Of a DNA stretch of 64,000 nt, positions 24,901 through 47,870 are shown piece after piece (position 1 is the stretch's first letter; the number at the start of each line of letters is the position of its first letter). Source of the DNA: Elysia crispata (lineage: Eukaryota > Mollusca > Gastropoda > Plakobranchidae); NCBI GenBank assembly GCA_033675545.1, contig JAWDGP010003357.1, forward strand, positions 10,001 through 74,000. The letters run 5' to 3'. The notes under the pieces were generated by a model. It was not told the origin of the DNA. It searched no databases and saw nothing but the letters and a program-made list of their open reading frames with translations. Made by a program: the position numbers and the translations under genes.

Positions 24901-27900
24901 TTCATAAAAATGAGTATCCCATGAGAGATTGTTATGTCATGATGCATCCTGATGAGTAAATTTAATTAAATAAGAACCTCAAAAGAGATTGTCCTATGGG
25001 GAATTGAAAAAATACCACACATAACTTTGAGCTTTGTATTTATGTGTTTGGGAAGAGGCAGGAGATATTTTATCTAATATCATTTTTGTACTTTCAGATG
25101 GAAGCTACTTTGCCTTCACCAGGCATGAGCCTGTGGGTATTTGTGGCCAGATTATCCCAGTAAGTTATACTTGTTAATGCAGGGAAACCTTTAAGGATGA
25201 AACATTTTCATTTTTATTTTACATTTATATTGGCATTTTTTCAAATCCCTACAAAGGCCATTATTATTAGATGCATAAGAACTTTACGAAGCACCTTAGC
25301 CCACACATGCATGGGCTTAAGATCATTGGTAAAAATCTTGTAAATTTCAGCCTCTTTGTAAAACAGATCTGTTAGATATCTTTAAGAGCTCTTTGTTGTG
25401 GTTGGTTGCCACACTGCTGCCTCTCTATCAAGCCATATTGGACCATGCTTGGCATAATATAGCCTTATTGTGGAGTTACCCTAAACAACCAACTGAATTA
25501 GAATTTTTAAACAGTATCTCATAAACTGTTTGTGAGGCCTTTAGAATAAATCATTCACAAGTCTGGTTTTTGACCTATGGCCTATATTAGCTTCTAGTTA
25601 GTGTTGATTTTTGAGAAGGTAAAATACTGAATTTAACTTTTGTAATAGAGAAAATGTTATTCGAAACAATAGAAAAAAACGCAATTCATATACAAAAGGG
25701 ACAGTATATTGTGTGTGCTGGAGCTCGAAGTAAGTACATGAACAACTCTTGATGTTTCAAGATACCTCTCCTGAACGACTGCCACCTCATGATAAAAAAT
25801 ATTTTATTGCTCTTTACAGTGGAACTACCCACTGGCCATGGCTACTTGGAAGATTGCACCAGCTGTAGCAGCTGGCAACGTAGTTGTGATGAAGACAGCA
25901 GAACAGACACCCCTCACAGCCCTCTATCTGGCTTCTCTTATCAAGGAGGTATCATAAAGTTATTGAAATATATACGACTATTAAAAAATTGAAGCTAAGT
26001 ATATGAAAAAAGGCTTTTGAAATATCCAAACATAATTTTTTCACATTGTATTATTTAGAAGATATTTAAGATGATCAACAGCAGATTTAACGGATTACCT
26101 TTGATCATATGGAGTGATGCTTAGCAATTGGCTGATCAAATAATTAATTAATTATACTCAATCAAGGCTTGGCGTCCCTAATTCTAATTGCAAAAAAAAA
26201 AATTTTAAATGTGAAAATTTCAAACCTTTAAGAGAGATTGTCACGCTGTGACAGATTAGCAATGATGATGTATGAGATTTGCAAAAATTGTCTAAAATCT
26301 GTTAAAACATACTAAAAGGTTGTTATGCAGTTTTGCCTTAATATTTATAGCTGTAGTTTCCTTTACTACCATAAAATTTTTTGGAGATAGGATCAAATGG
26401 GCACAAAATTTTGTACTCGTGCATGTCTTTTAAAATTGGAAAAAACCTTAAACCATTTTAAAAGATTTTTATACCACCTCCATATTACATAAACAGGACT
26501 TTATCCTTGTTAAAGCTTTAAAAGATTTTTAAGATGAATAACCACAGGTTATAGTATGGAGGGCTATTGGTGGATTAACAAATTAATTGTACATAATCAA
26601 GGCTGACAGATTTCAATTGAGTATCCTGTATGATTTAAAAGACAATAAACAATGTTTTTACGTTTTTTGCCACTTGTATCCTACATGAACATATTTTATC
26701 CATTGTTTTGATTTCTTAATTTCATTCATAGATCTAAATAATGTTATAAGCCTCAAAAGAAATTCGGTAGTATTTTATAACAAGGTCGAATGAGAAAATA
26801 AAGAATTGACAAACACAAGCTGAGGGGCATGTTGATTAAGTAGCAAGTAAAAAAATTCTTTGAAACTTTCAAAGCTGTGGAATAAAATGGAAAGCTTTGT
26901 ATATTAAGCTTAACCTTCTAGTTAATTTGAAAATGCAATTTGTTACCAAGATCAAAATAACTCTTTTTATATGCTCCCCCCACTTTTACAAACATAAACA
27001 CATAATTCTCTTTCAAAGCTTACGTTGAAACATGTTTTCCTCTTAGGCTGGTTTCCCACCTGGTGTTGTGAACATTTTGTCTGGTTATGGCCCAACTGCA
27101 GGAGCGGCCCTGTCAAATCACCCTGATGTCAACAAAGTGGCATTCACTGGTTCTACTGAGGTCAGATCAAGATAATATTTGCTTTTATTTATTATGCAAG
27201 CTTCAATAGTACATGAACTGCAAATTAATTTTCAGAACACTGTTTTACTAACATTAATACGTCTGTTCCTGTTCTGCTAATGAGAAAAAAAGATAAATTT
27301 TAGGTCAAAGAAATGCTTTCTTTTATTAGTGATTTTTATGGCTTATAAATGATGGGTTCTTTTAACCTCATGTGGAAGTGATGAAAATACTTCTATGAAA
27401 CAGAATTTCTTTTTTATAATCTGATGCTGTTACTAGTGTGGACATAGCCATTTGATATTTGCACAAGGAGATTGAAAATTCGAATCCTGGGTAGGCTATG
27501 TATTGAGTATTTTACAAGCATTTTTAAGAAGTCAAGCCATTTCTAATTCCCATGTCTCTTTTATTCAAATTTTAGATTTGCAAAAATCATATTTGATGAG
27601 TAGTCAGTTTGAACGCTTTTATAAAGGCCTTTGGATATTTGGCAGAACTAGCACTAATTTTTTTTAACTATTCACTTTACCACTGCCTTACTTTTTTTGT
27701 TTTGGCATTTTGTATTTATGATCTTGCTGTACAAAAACGAGTTTGTATTTTGGTATAAAAGATTGGAAATGTATAAAGTTTCTAAGCGTCAATACCAAAG
27801 ATGAACCGCTAACCTCATAAAATATACTAATAAAAAAGCATGGCTGCAGAGTGGCCAATAAATTATAATAAGCCATTTCATTTCATTCTTTACAAGCTTA

Positions 27901-30900
27901 TCTTAATTTCAGGAATATTCAGGATTGTACATGTCAGAAAAATAGAGAAGGTTTTAAATATTACTTAGTAAAGTCTAAAAAAATGTTATTAGTGTAGACT
28001 TTGTTTTCCCAGAGAGGCATTATGAATCCTCCTTTTATAAGAACAAATTATGCTTTCTCTTGACCGTGGCAGGTTGGTAAAATTATCATGGCTGCAGCTT
28101 CCAATGACATCAAGAGAGTGACCCTTGAGCTTGGTGGCAAGAGTGCCTGTGTTGTCTTTGATGATGTAGATGGTGAGATTGTTTTTAGTTACCTGTCAGG
28201 AAGATTAAGATACAATTACAGGCAAACTAAACAGTTTATTTCTTTAAACTGTGAATATGCTTTCTGAGATATTAACATAATTAAGCACTGCTCATAAGGA
28301 CACTTCAATAATGCTAAATTTTTGATCTTTCATTTTTATTTGATCCTGAATTGTAAAGGCAGAGTACAATGTGGTGTCGCTCAAAGACAAAGCTATTGGT
28401 GTTTCTTACTGTGCAAGATATGACTAGGATTGAATGTAATGAAATTATGTATGATATGAATATAAGCCTGTTTGAATTATCAAAGGCTTAAAAATAAGTC
28501 TGCTTCAGCATCAGAGTGTAAAATATTGCACAAAATCTTATCTAATTTTTTTCTAAATTTGGAAAAATACCAACAATGGGAAACAATAATTATTTTTCAT
28601 GCTGAAATTGTCTTGTTTTGTAGCCATTGGTTTTCTGTTGCTGAAAGTCTTAAGACAAGTTTTCATACATTTGATTGCACTTCATTGGTCCAGAATGAAG
28701 AATTAATGAAAATGGTTAAAAGTGGTCCTTACTGAGCTTCGATATTGTAAGCTAATGTAAAATTGCTTTATGATATATTTAAAAGCTTTTCAAAGTCTTG
28801 AAAATCTTTCCACACACTATGCATTTCCTGTTGCCCTGCGCCCCAATACCTGTTCTTTATTCCTTATACATAATTAAACAAAACAGTGGAATCTGTGGTG
28901 GCTCAGGCCCAAGAGGCATGCATGACTAATATGGGTCAGTGTTGTGTAGCAGGTACCAGAACCTTTGTCCATGAGAAAATTTATGATGAGTTTGTGGCAA
29001 AGAGCAGAGAATTGGCCTTGAAGAGAAAAATTGGGGATCCATTTGACAACACAACAATAAATGGACCTCAGGTAAAATATGATAAGTGTAACCTGTGCAT
29101 AATAAACCAACCCTATGCTAAAAAGATTGTATTTTACACATTTGTTATAATCTTTGTTGAAAATAATGAGGACTAAAAGTTATTAGAGTCAAAAAATTAT
29201 TATTCCTTGAAGTTTTTTTTAGTCAAATTAAAATTGGAAACAATAATAATTGAATCAATAGTATATAGCATTTTCCTCAAATACTAAAGAAAACTTAGGT
29301 GACAAAGCATAGTGTAGGCCTACTGAAGTAATGGCAGAGAAATAATAGAGGATGATACTTACCTAAGTTTTGAATAAAAAGCAAAGACTGCTCCAACAGA
29401 GGATCATCTCCATAAATGGTTTTCTGTTTCTGACAGATTGACGAAGAACAGATGAACAAGATCCTTGACCTGATAGAGAGTGGCAAGAAGGAAGGAGCAA
29501 AGTGTGAAGCTGGCGGAGAGAGACATGGAGAAAATGGGTATTTTATCAAGCCGACTGTTTTCTCTGGTGTACAAGACAATATGAGAATTGCCAAGGAAGA
29601 GGTTAGAAACTTTTTTTTTGCTTTATTTCACTCTAAATCTTCTGCTCCCTTTTTTGTTGTCTTTATTCCTTTGATTTTGAGGGTACATTTTGTTTTGTAG
29701 ACGATTTTTCACACCAAAACTCTTCTAATTTCACAACTAATTTTTTAAACTGCATTTATGATGCTTTACAAAACAAAGGTTGAGAATTACGTGATAGAAA
29801 GTTAATTTATTTTTTCTCTGCAGGGGCACATACCAACACAGTTCATAGCATTATTATTTGTGTTATTTACAGTAGTGACAAGACCATGTTAACTTGTTGA
29901 AACTTACAACTCATGGAAAGGAAAGAATTTGCTTTGAAAAGTTTTTGAAACAGATAATTCAAAATTGCCTGCATGAATTTCTTTGTGTGTACATGAATTT
30001 CAAACTGAATGCATTTTATTTCGAGATACATATTAGACTTGACTACTAGGACCAAGATGAATCAGATTGTTGAAAAAAAAATAAAAATATGCAGAGAAGA
30101 AAAATCCAAGATAACACAGAAACAAATATTTGGGAAATAAAATATCTTTACCCTTAAGATATATGGTTATATTTAAACGTTTTTATAAGTAATTTTTAAT
30201 TTGATAAACTCAAAATTATTTTTTTTATTTTTCAATGTTATAATAATCTCATCCATTTTCTGCATTTCTAGAATGAATTTCTTATATTTTTAAAATCAAC
30301 TCCATATCTTACAGATTTTTGGACCTGTTCAGCAAATCTTTAAGTTCAAAACTTTGGATGAAGTTTTAGCAAGAGCCAATGACTCTACATACGGCCTTGG
30401 TGCTGCAATTTTCACCAACGATATCAACAAGGCACTGATGTTTTCACAGGGAGTTCAGGCAGGAACCTGTTGGTGAGTCATACAAGTTAGATCCCAATGG
30501 TTTTCTTTCTTCTATAAATTGATATGCTGGTAAGGATTAGTCTATGTGCATTGTGGTTCATTTTGATGGAAATGGTTTCGCAAATGCATTTGAAAATTGT
30601 TTTTTATATTGAAGCAAAATTTTGATACTTGCTTTCAACAAAGTAGAAATTTTGTTTTAAATTAAATGTTCCCAAATGTATGCTTATCATGTTGCAGCTG
30701 AGTAAAAATAATGTAACTCAAGAGTTTTACCTATGATTAAGTTTTTTTGTTGGTGTCTCTTTGCTCTGTTCTAAGTATTTCATTTCCTTTGATATTTCAG
30801 TTTTCACATTGTGTCTTTTTTTTGAAAGAAAGTGATACTGAGCTTCTTTCAGGTTATTTTATGGTGTTTCAAGAGGAAATATTTCAAATATATTAAGTAT

Positions 30901-31594
30901 TAATGTGAATAATGCTTGAACAGATGCTATGAGCATGGCAAAGCAAATAGAAAAGGAAAAAAAAAGATTCCAAATATTGATTCAAAATATATATGTTGTG
31001 GGAAAATTTAGTTAACACTGGGGCAGGAATGATTGCATACCAAGTAAGAAAAGGAGTAATTTTGGCAGTGAATGCCAATGAAAGCATAAGTTGAGGGTTC
31101 GAATTCCACAAATTGCAATTACTTTTTTCTCATTTAACTTAAAGTCTACTTTAAACCACAGCATAGCTAAAACTTATCTCTATAATTTATATTTTTAATT
31201 AAATTGGTGGCACTAGTTGTAGCACTTGCTGTAGCAGAGCAAGAGCTGCAATATCAGAAACAGTAGTATTAGTAGTAGCCGCAATTGTAGCTATCATAAT
31301 AGTTGTAGTAATAATTGTAAAAGTATTTGTAGTCATTCTCAAAGTCATAGTTGTAGTTGTCAAAGTAGTCATAGCAGTAGCAGTAGCACCAGCAGCAGCA
31401 GCAGCAGCAGTGACAGTAGTAATAGTAGTAGTAGTAGTCGTAGTGGCTGTGGTAGTAGTAGTAGTAGTAGTAATGTTAGTGGTATCGGTAGTAGTTAGTA
31501 GTTAGTAAGTATTAAATAGTTAATAAGTGGTTAGTAAGTAGTCAGGAGTTAGTAAGTAGTTAGTAAGTAGTAGTAAGTAGTAGTAAGTAGTAGT

Positions 31595-31651
<57 letters not shown>

Positions 31652-31733
31652 CAGTAGCAGTAGCAGTAGCAGTAGCAGTAGCAGTAGCAGTAGCAGTAGC
31701 AGTAGCAGTAGCAGTAGTAGTAGTAGCAGTAGT

Positions 31734-31786
<53 letters not shown>

Positions 31787-31818
31787 CAGCAGCAGTAGCA
31801 GCACCAGTAGCAGCAGCA

Positions 31819-31876
<58 letters not shown>

Positions 31877-31884
31877 TAGTAGTT

Positions 31885-31932
<48 letters not shown>

Positions 31933-34415
31933 AGAGGCATTTGTGATACTAGTGAAATATATGATGTTCCTATGTTGTTTACTTTATATAGCATACAGTT
32001 TATAAAAGGTATAATTTATCAATCAATATTTATTTGAAAGGAATATTATTCTAAACGAAAAATTAATTTATATAACACTGAAACTATATATTCCTTACCA
32101 TTGCACAGGCGTTTTATAATTTGTCCTATTGTTTTGCATAGCAAAAAAATCTACATGTGCCAACCTATATGTATTATGTATGAGTAGAGAACAGTGTGAA
32201 AGAAAATGGTCAATATTTTTACATTCATGCGTTGTTCTTGTTAAGCATTCATTATGCTCAAAATAGACAATAGGTTATCCCTTTTCCTTATTTTAAATTA
32301 GATGTAGGCCTATCAGATGCAATGGAGTTCATAATTATTGTCTTACATAATAAACATTCTGTAATAGCTGTTAATTATTAGGAATTTAACTATTAATAGT
32401 TAGAAATATGGTCTGAGAGAACAGGTCCAAAAATATAATAAGATTATTGTAGTGCAAAGGATTTCGACCTTAGACAGAAAGGTGAAGAGTACGTGAGAGA
32501 AGAGAAAAAGGGAATAATATCTTTGTTATTTTAATGTTACCAATTTGTGGCACTATTCTATGTTTAAAGAACATTTTCAATTTATAAGATAGAAACGTGT
32601 CTTTAGTAATATATTACATTGGACAGATTCACATGTTAAGAAAAGTATGATTGAAGCATTTTGGGAGTGTAGAATCTGTGTGTGGGTGTGTGTGTGTATT
32701 ATATTTTGAACTATGTTCTGAAATGTCATTTGTTAGTTTTACTCAAAGGCACAAACTAAAAGACATTTCCTGATACATATGTAGGCTTCTTTGCTTGTAC
32801 AGAACTTCTTTCAAAATAACTCTCATAAGGCATAATTTCATGCAAGAACATTTGTATAAACGAAATTGTATACAATTGATTTTTCTTTTCATTTGTTTGA
32901 TCCAATGTTGAATCAAATAATTATTTGGAAAATAATTTGAGATCATCAGTACTGTGATAGCACCTAATTTTAATTGATGAGGGAATTGGAGCCAAGAGGC
33001 ATGATTCTGTCAATGGAAAGATAGATTTTTATCACTTTTATTTTTGTAGCCTTTGTACTAAATTGTCATCATGCTTAATTATTTGAACTGTGACATCTTA
33101 CTAATCAGTTATTCTGACTCTGGTTTTTCTCAGGGTGAACTGTTACAATGCTGTGACATCCCAAGGTCCTTTTGGTGGATTTAAGATGTCTGGCCTTGGG
33201 AGAGAACTGTAAGTTAAATACTCACACTCTTTACACTTACAAGCATGGTGTTAGAGTAATGAAAAAGAAAGAAAAAATTATGGGAGCATAGAGACTGATT
33301 TGATGAGCTACATATGAGGCTTTACCCGATTTGTAATTGTTTTTTGGTGTCACCTTTTTTCTTTAGATTTTTTAAACCTTTCTTAGTCTGCTGTTAATTT
33401 CTATATTTATATAATGCGGCTGTATAGTGTGCTTGAAGGATAAAGAAAAGTACAATAAATTTGATTTTAACAAGAACTCTTGTGCATCTTAATACTCTTA
33501 TTAATAACATGGTTGCCAAAATTATTTTGAAGAGGAGAAAAAGGAATATAAATGGGAATAATATTTTTGTGCTTATTAATTACAGCCACTTTGAATGAGT
33601 ATTGTTTTTTGGAAGTAATAGAATAGGTTATTGGTAGTGTATTGCAGAATTTACATGCCTGTGCATTTAAATGATATAATTTGTGTATGTGTATCTAAAA
33701 CTTGTAGCGTTTTGTGGACAAAATTTTCACTTTATCAGGAATGTACTGTTTTTAAGCATCTTTAATTATGCTATATTTTAATTTAAAGAGCTTGAATAAG
33801 GGGGAAAAGGCGATTTCATAAGCCTCTTTTTCTAAAAGTTCTTGTTTTTCCAGATGTCATTTTTAATGAGCTCTGCTGTAATTAGGGTGAACTTAAAGAC
33901 AATTTTTAATGCAAGCAAAATTCTTCACAACTTAATTTTTTTCTTTCATCAGTGGAGAGTATGGTCTGCAAAATTATGTGGAAGTAAAGAATGTGAGTAC
34001 AACATTATTTAATCTAGTTTCTTTCATATGGTTCAATAATTTATGGGTTGTTTTTTTATGGAGATGAAGCAAGACAAAAATTTAACAAAACAACAACATT
34101 GTAAGATTTTACCAAATAAAATTATGAGCTGAGCTCTGTAGAAATCCATTTCCTGTTCTTAAAGATGAAATAAAATTTAATAAAATTACAAAAGCAAGTG
34201 CATCAAAAAATATATCTAGTTTTCAAGCAAAAAATGAAGGTCAAATAAAATTAAAAGTTTTACATAGCTCACGTCAAGTGTCAGTAACTTGTGTGTGAAT
34301 TATCTTAGATACACATGAATTCGTACATAAGCACTGTAAGTTTTTTTATTCTGTGAAATATTTATTTTGTGATTTTATTCAGGTGGTTGTGAAGATTCCA
34401 CAAAAGAACTCCTAA
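19551..34415 (+). CDS. ALDH1A: Aldehyde dehydrogenase, ALDH1/2 class, tandem copy 2 (complete, 495 aa)
   Basis: A complete NAD-dependent aldehyde dehydrogenase. Coding exons: 19551-19598, 22108-22212, 22827-22967, 23632-23764, 25098-25159, 25820-25948, 27047-27160, 28073-28172, 28887-29071, 29437-29601, 30315-30472, 33134-33208, 33953-33992, 34383-34415. All borders are GT-AG and exon lengths equal those of copy 1. The start exon encodes [16 protein letters not shown], which lines up with the short N-terminus of cytosolic ALDH1A and shows no mitochondrial presequence. Active-site residues are Asn165 (PWNYPL), Glu263 (VTLELGGK) and Cys297 (MGQCCVAG); the NAD-binding FTGSTEVGK spans the exon 7/8 join. 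The protein ends KIPQKNS. About 55 of 479 shared residues differ from copy 1 (counted by eye). Substrate-channel positions differ between the copies. Members of this family make retinoic acid or clear aldehydes, and some were recruited as lens omega-crystallins in cephalopods and scallops; which role applies here is unknown. Confidence 0.96.
20532..20599. repeat. (CT)n microsatellite
   Basis: About 34 CT units in the first coding intron of ALDH copy 2. Confidence 0.97.
21851..21908. repeat. Poly-C plus (CT)n tract
   Basis: About 19 C followed by 20 CT units, roughly 200 bases before exon 2 of ALDH copy 2. Copy 1 has a poly-C/CT tract directly before the same exon, so the two may descend from one ancestral tract. 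Confidence 0.9.
27442..27501 (+). mobile_element. tRNA-like remnant in intron 7 of ALDH copy 2
   Basis: ACATAGCC (27442-27449) and GGCTATGT (27494-27501) are perfect complements and enclose a B-box-like ATTCGAATCC (27479-27488), as in a tRNA acceptor stem and T arm. The 60-base span is shorter than a tRNA and no D arm or T stem pairs, so it is more likely a decayed SINE head or tRNA pseudogene than a working tRNA. Confidence 0.35.
31020..31115 (+). mobile_element. Possible SINE fragment with B box in intron 11 of ALDH copy 2
   Basis: A good B-box word GGGTTCGAATTCC lies at 31095-31107, preceded by AT-rich sequence with only a weak A-box candidate. It may be a decayed tRNA-derived element. 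Evidence is limited to this motif. Confidence 0.25.
31216..31932. repeat. Long imperfect TAG/CAG trinucleotide domain
   Basis: About 700 bases of GTA, GCA and mixed AGTAGC units in intron 11 of ALDH copy 2. They grade from degenerate units on the left, through GTTAGTAAGTA-type units (31490-31590), to pure TAG and CAG blocks (31595-31932). It has open frames on the minus strand reading as poly-Leu, poly-Thr or poly-Ala, none of which resembles a protein. It is the largest simple-repeat tract in the window. Confidence 0.95.
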
Positions 34416-34896
34416 TTCTCCCTTGCTGTGTTCAATGAAAGCAGGTAGCCAAGAAGTGATGAACAGTGTTACATTTAACCTGTTACTAATCACATTGGCT
34501 CTTTCACATACATTGGGATTTTTTTTTCCAACCCTTATTACCAAGTGTTTTGGTGTTAAATGAATGTAACTTTAGTTCCTTGTATAATGTTAAGCATTTT
34601 ATCTACCTTTTCCTTTGATTCATTGGATGATATTGATAAATATCTGGGCTTTTATTTTGTCAACAAAGTTGATTTTATGACGTTTATATGTTATGATGCA
34701 TCAGTTTTTGTAAATTTTATTTCCAAGTAATGCATTCATGATTTATCTTTTTTGTGCAAAACTTGCTTTAAAATGCATATGCAAAACTTCCAAGGAAGGC
34801 TAAGAATCTTTCCCTTCTCATGAACTATAACTATATTGGAGTCACAACGAAATAATCCTAGATTAAAAACATAATGCTAAAGGCATTTAAAAATTA

Positions 34897-34902
34897 AATA
34901 AA
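34897..34902 (+). terminator. Candidate poly(A) signal of ALDH copy 2
   Basis: AATAAA about 480 bases after the stop codon, in AT-rich sequence. This is a motif match only. Confidence 0.45.
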
Positions 34903-35246
34903 ACTCTTGGTCTACTTCAAAGTTTGGAAGTTTCTTTGAGTTTGTTTTATGTGTGGAACAAAATGTGTTGATTGATGATAGATGTATCAGGTATTCTAGC
35001 TTTCAATGTATATTTCATAATTTAAAAAATTAATAAGAAATTATAAACAATGAAAAAGGACTCTCATTTTTGGCAATTTCAACATATTTTGAAAAAGTTT
35101 TTGGCAGAAACTTTTTATGCCTGATAAAGAAAATGGTTCTGTCTTTGAAAGTGCCTTTAAACCCAACAAGTCCTTTGAGAAAATGAAAGTAAGTTCAGAA
35201 TTTTTGTTCTAATAACACAGTTATTGTTAACATTCAATAACTTATG

Positions 35247-35252
35247 TTTATT
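35247..35252 (-). terminator. Candidate poly(A) signal of the minus-strand SORD-like gene
   Basis: AATAAA on the minus strand about 385 bases after the stop codon. This is a motif match only. Confidence 0.4.
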
Positions 35253-35350
35253 TTATACAAACAAAACTACTTATTATGTAGCACTAGTCAATTTTGATGG
35301 GTGAATATTGGAATGATCAGGATTTTAATTTTTTACACATTTTTTATAAT

Positions 35351-35394
35351 ACATATATATATATATATATATATAATGTATATATATATATATT
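35351..35394. repeat. (AT)n tract
   Basis: Two runs of TA repeats separated by a short interruption, self-complementary, in the 3' region of the minus-strand SORD-like gene. Confidence 0.9.
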
Positions 35395-35636
35395 AAACAT
35401 ATAACTGTTTCTAAAAAAAATAAAGCTTCAGATGTTTTTACTCTTCCTGCAAAGTTGAAAGTTCTGAGAAGTTCCAATGCCTTAAATAAGTAGTTTGAGA
35501 GTATGGTAACCTTGCCGTTTTTTGTTTTTTTATTTTCTCCTTTCACAAAGGTGAAACCCCGAAATAGGCTATTCCATATATATCAAATATTTAGTTTTTC
35601 AAGAAGAAATTGCCTTGCAGCATTATTAGCAATGAC

Positions 35637-46585
<10,949 letters not shown>

Positions 46586-47599
46586 CTCCGCTGAATCGCT
46601 CACTGTGACAGATCTATCACTGTTGAAAAGTGAGGAGAAATAGGATATTACTGTTACTCTTGCTTTTTTATTCAAACTGAATCAATGGAGTGACATTTAA
46701 ACTAAATGACAATACTTGGACTTTTCTTTAAAATAACATTTTTTGGTATTTAATTATAAATTTACTTTAAAAAAATAATTTAAGCTAAAGATCTTTTAAT
46801 TTTGGCCTTTGCAAACAGCAGGTAAGGTTGGACAAAGGAAAAGGTTTATACCTTCGATAAAAATTTCATCAGTTCTATGAATATCATGTTACGTTTTTTC
46901 AACAGTTTTTCCTGTTGCTTTGATGTGTCAGTATCGATGATCTAATCGGTAGCCGTTGTTGTTTTCGTACTTTTTAAAACTTTTTTTTTATTCTTTATTG
47001 TCCCTTTATTATGCAAGACCTTTTATCTAATCATTGCAAGATGTTGTATTTTACGCCTGCCTTTAAGGTTTAAAAAAAAAAAGCAACTACTGAACAATTA
47101 ATCTGAGCAAATCTATTTATCTATTTTATTTTTATTTATTTCTTTATTCATTTTTTTTTGTATAATATGAAGATTACCTTGACAGAAACAGAACATGCAG
47201 GCATTCAAACAAAATATGCACACGGAAGTCCTTGACTTAGAAATGCAGAGACATACGAAGTAAACACAGTGAACCTTGCCCGTTTTTCTTCTATCTTGAT
47301 CTTAACAATGGTCCTTTCATGACCGCGCATTGTGAACAGATATTAAAGTAACAATCTATCACAACCAGGCAACCTGTTATCCCGTCTCCTGTGAGATAGG
47401 GATTCACTGGTTACAGTAGGCTTCAGCGCGTTTAATAAAAAAAAAAAATTTTGAACGAAAGATCCCATTCAGATTGGGTAACTCAGTCCTAATGAATTTT
47501 TTGGGAGCCATGGTTGCTAACAAGTTATTGCTTTAACTATAACTGTATGATTACCTGATTAAACTACACTTGACTTAAAAAGAAGCGCCGTATTAGTGG

Positions 47600-47870
47600 T
47601 GTTTAAGAGGAATAATCGTACCGCGACACCAGGTTATAATACGATGCTGCACGTTGCCTTTTTCTCGCTACAGCCATATCTGTCGTTGATTTGTAGTCGG
47701 TTAAGCCAATAGGTTTGCTTTCGTCTTTGCGACGAACTAACATTATATCAGAATATGGTGTATTTCCTACCAAACTATTTCCATAAATTTTCTTGATCGT
47801 GCGTGCGTTTATCATACTCACCTCTTTGTGGTGTTTGTCAAGTTTCAAAGAAAACCAAAGGATCATCTTT
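47600..47870 (-). mobile_element. piggyBac-like transposase fragment
   Basis: An 87-residue minus-strand frame contains KLDKHHKEVSMINA, then KPIGLTDYKSTTDMAV and RAASYYNLVSRY. This order resembles the end of the DDE domain of piggyBac-derived transposases (a D-K-x-V strand, then KP-x-DYN-x-M, then DQ-x-x-SYY-x-x-R). It covers a small part of a transposase of several hundred residues, and no inverted terminal repeats were identified. The match was made by eye and is tentative. Confidence 0.4.

Larger units (their letters stand above)
34416..35636. other. Tail-to-tail spacer between ALDH copy 2 and the minus-strand SORD-like gene
   Basis: 3' UTRs of two converging genes. For ALDH copy 2 a poly(A) signal AATAAA lies at 34897-34902. 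For the minus-strand gene the reverse complement of AATAAA lies at 35247-35252. If both are used, only about 350 bases separate the transcripts. An (AT)n tract (35351-35394) lies in the 3' UTR of the minus-strand gene. No coding exon was recognised. Confidence 0.6.

Noticed and set aside
31520-31994. Minus-strand open frames of poly-Leu and poly-Thr/Ala
   Set aside because: These are products of TAG/CAG trinucleotide repeats; there is no codon diversity or domain.
46586-46675. Upstream in-frame ATG extending SORD-like copy A by about 30 residues
   Set aside because: The extension has no counterpart in SORD proteins, while MADTNLSL aligns with the normal N-terminus and matches copy B in length.
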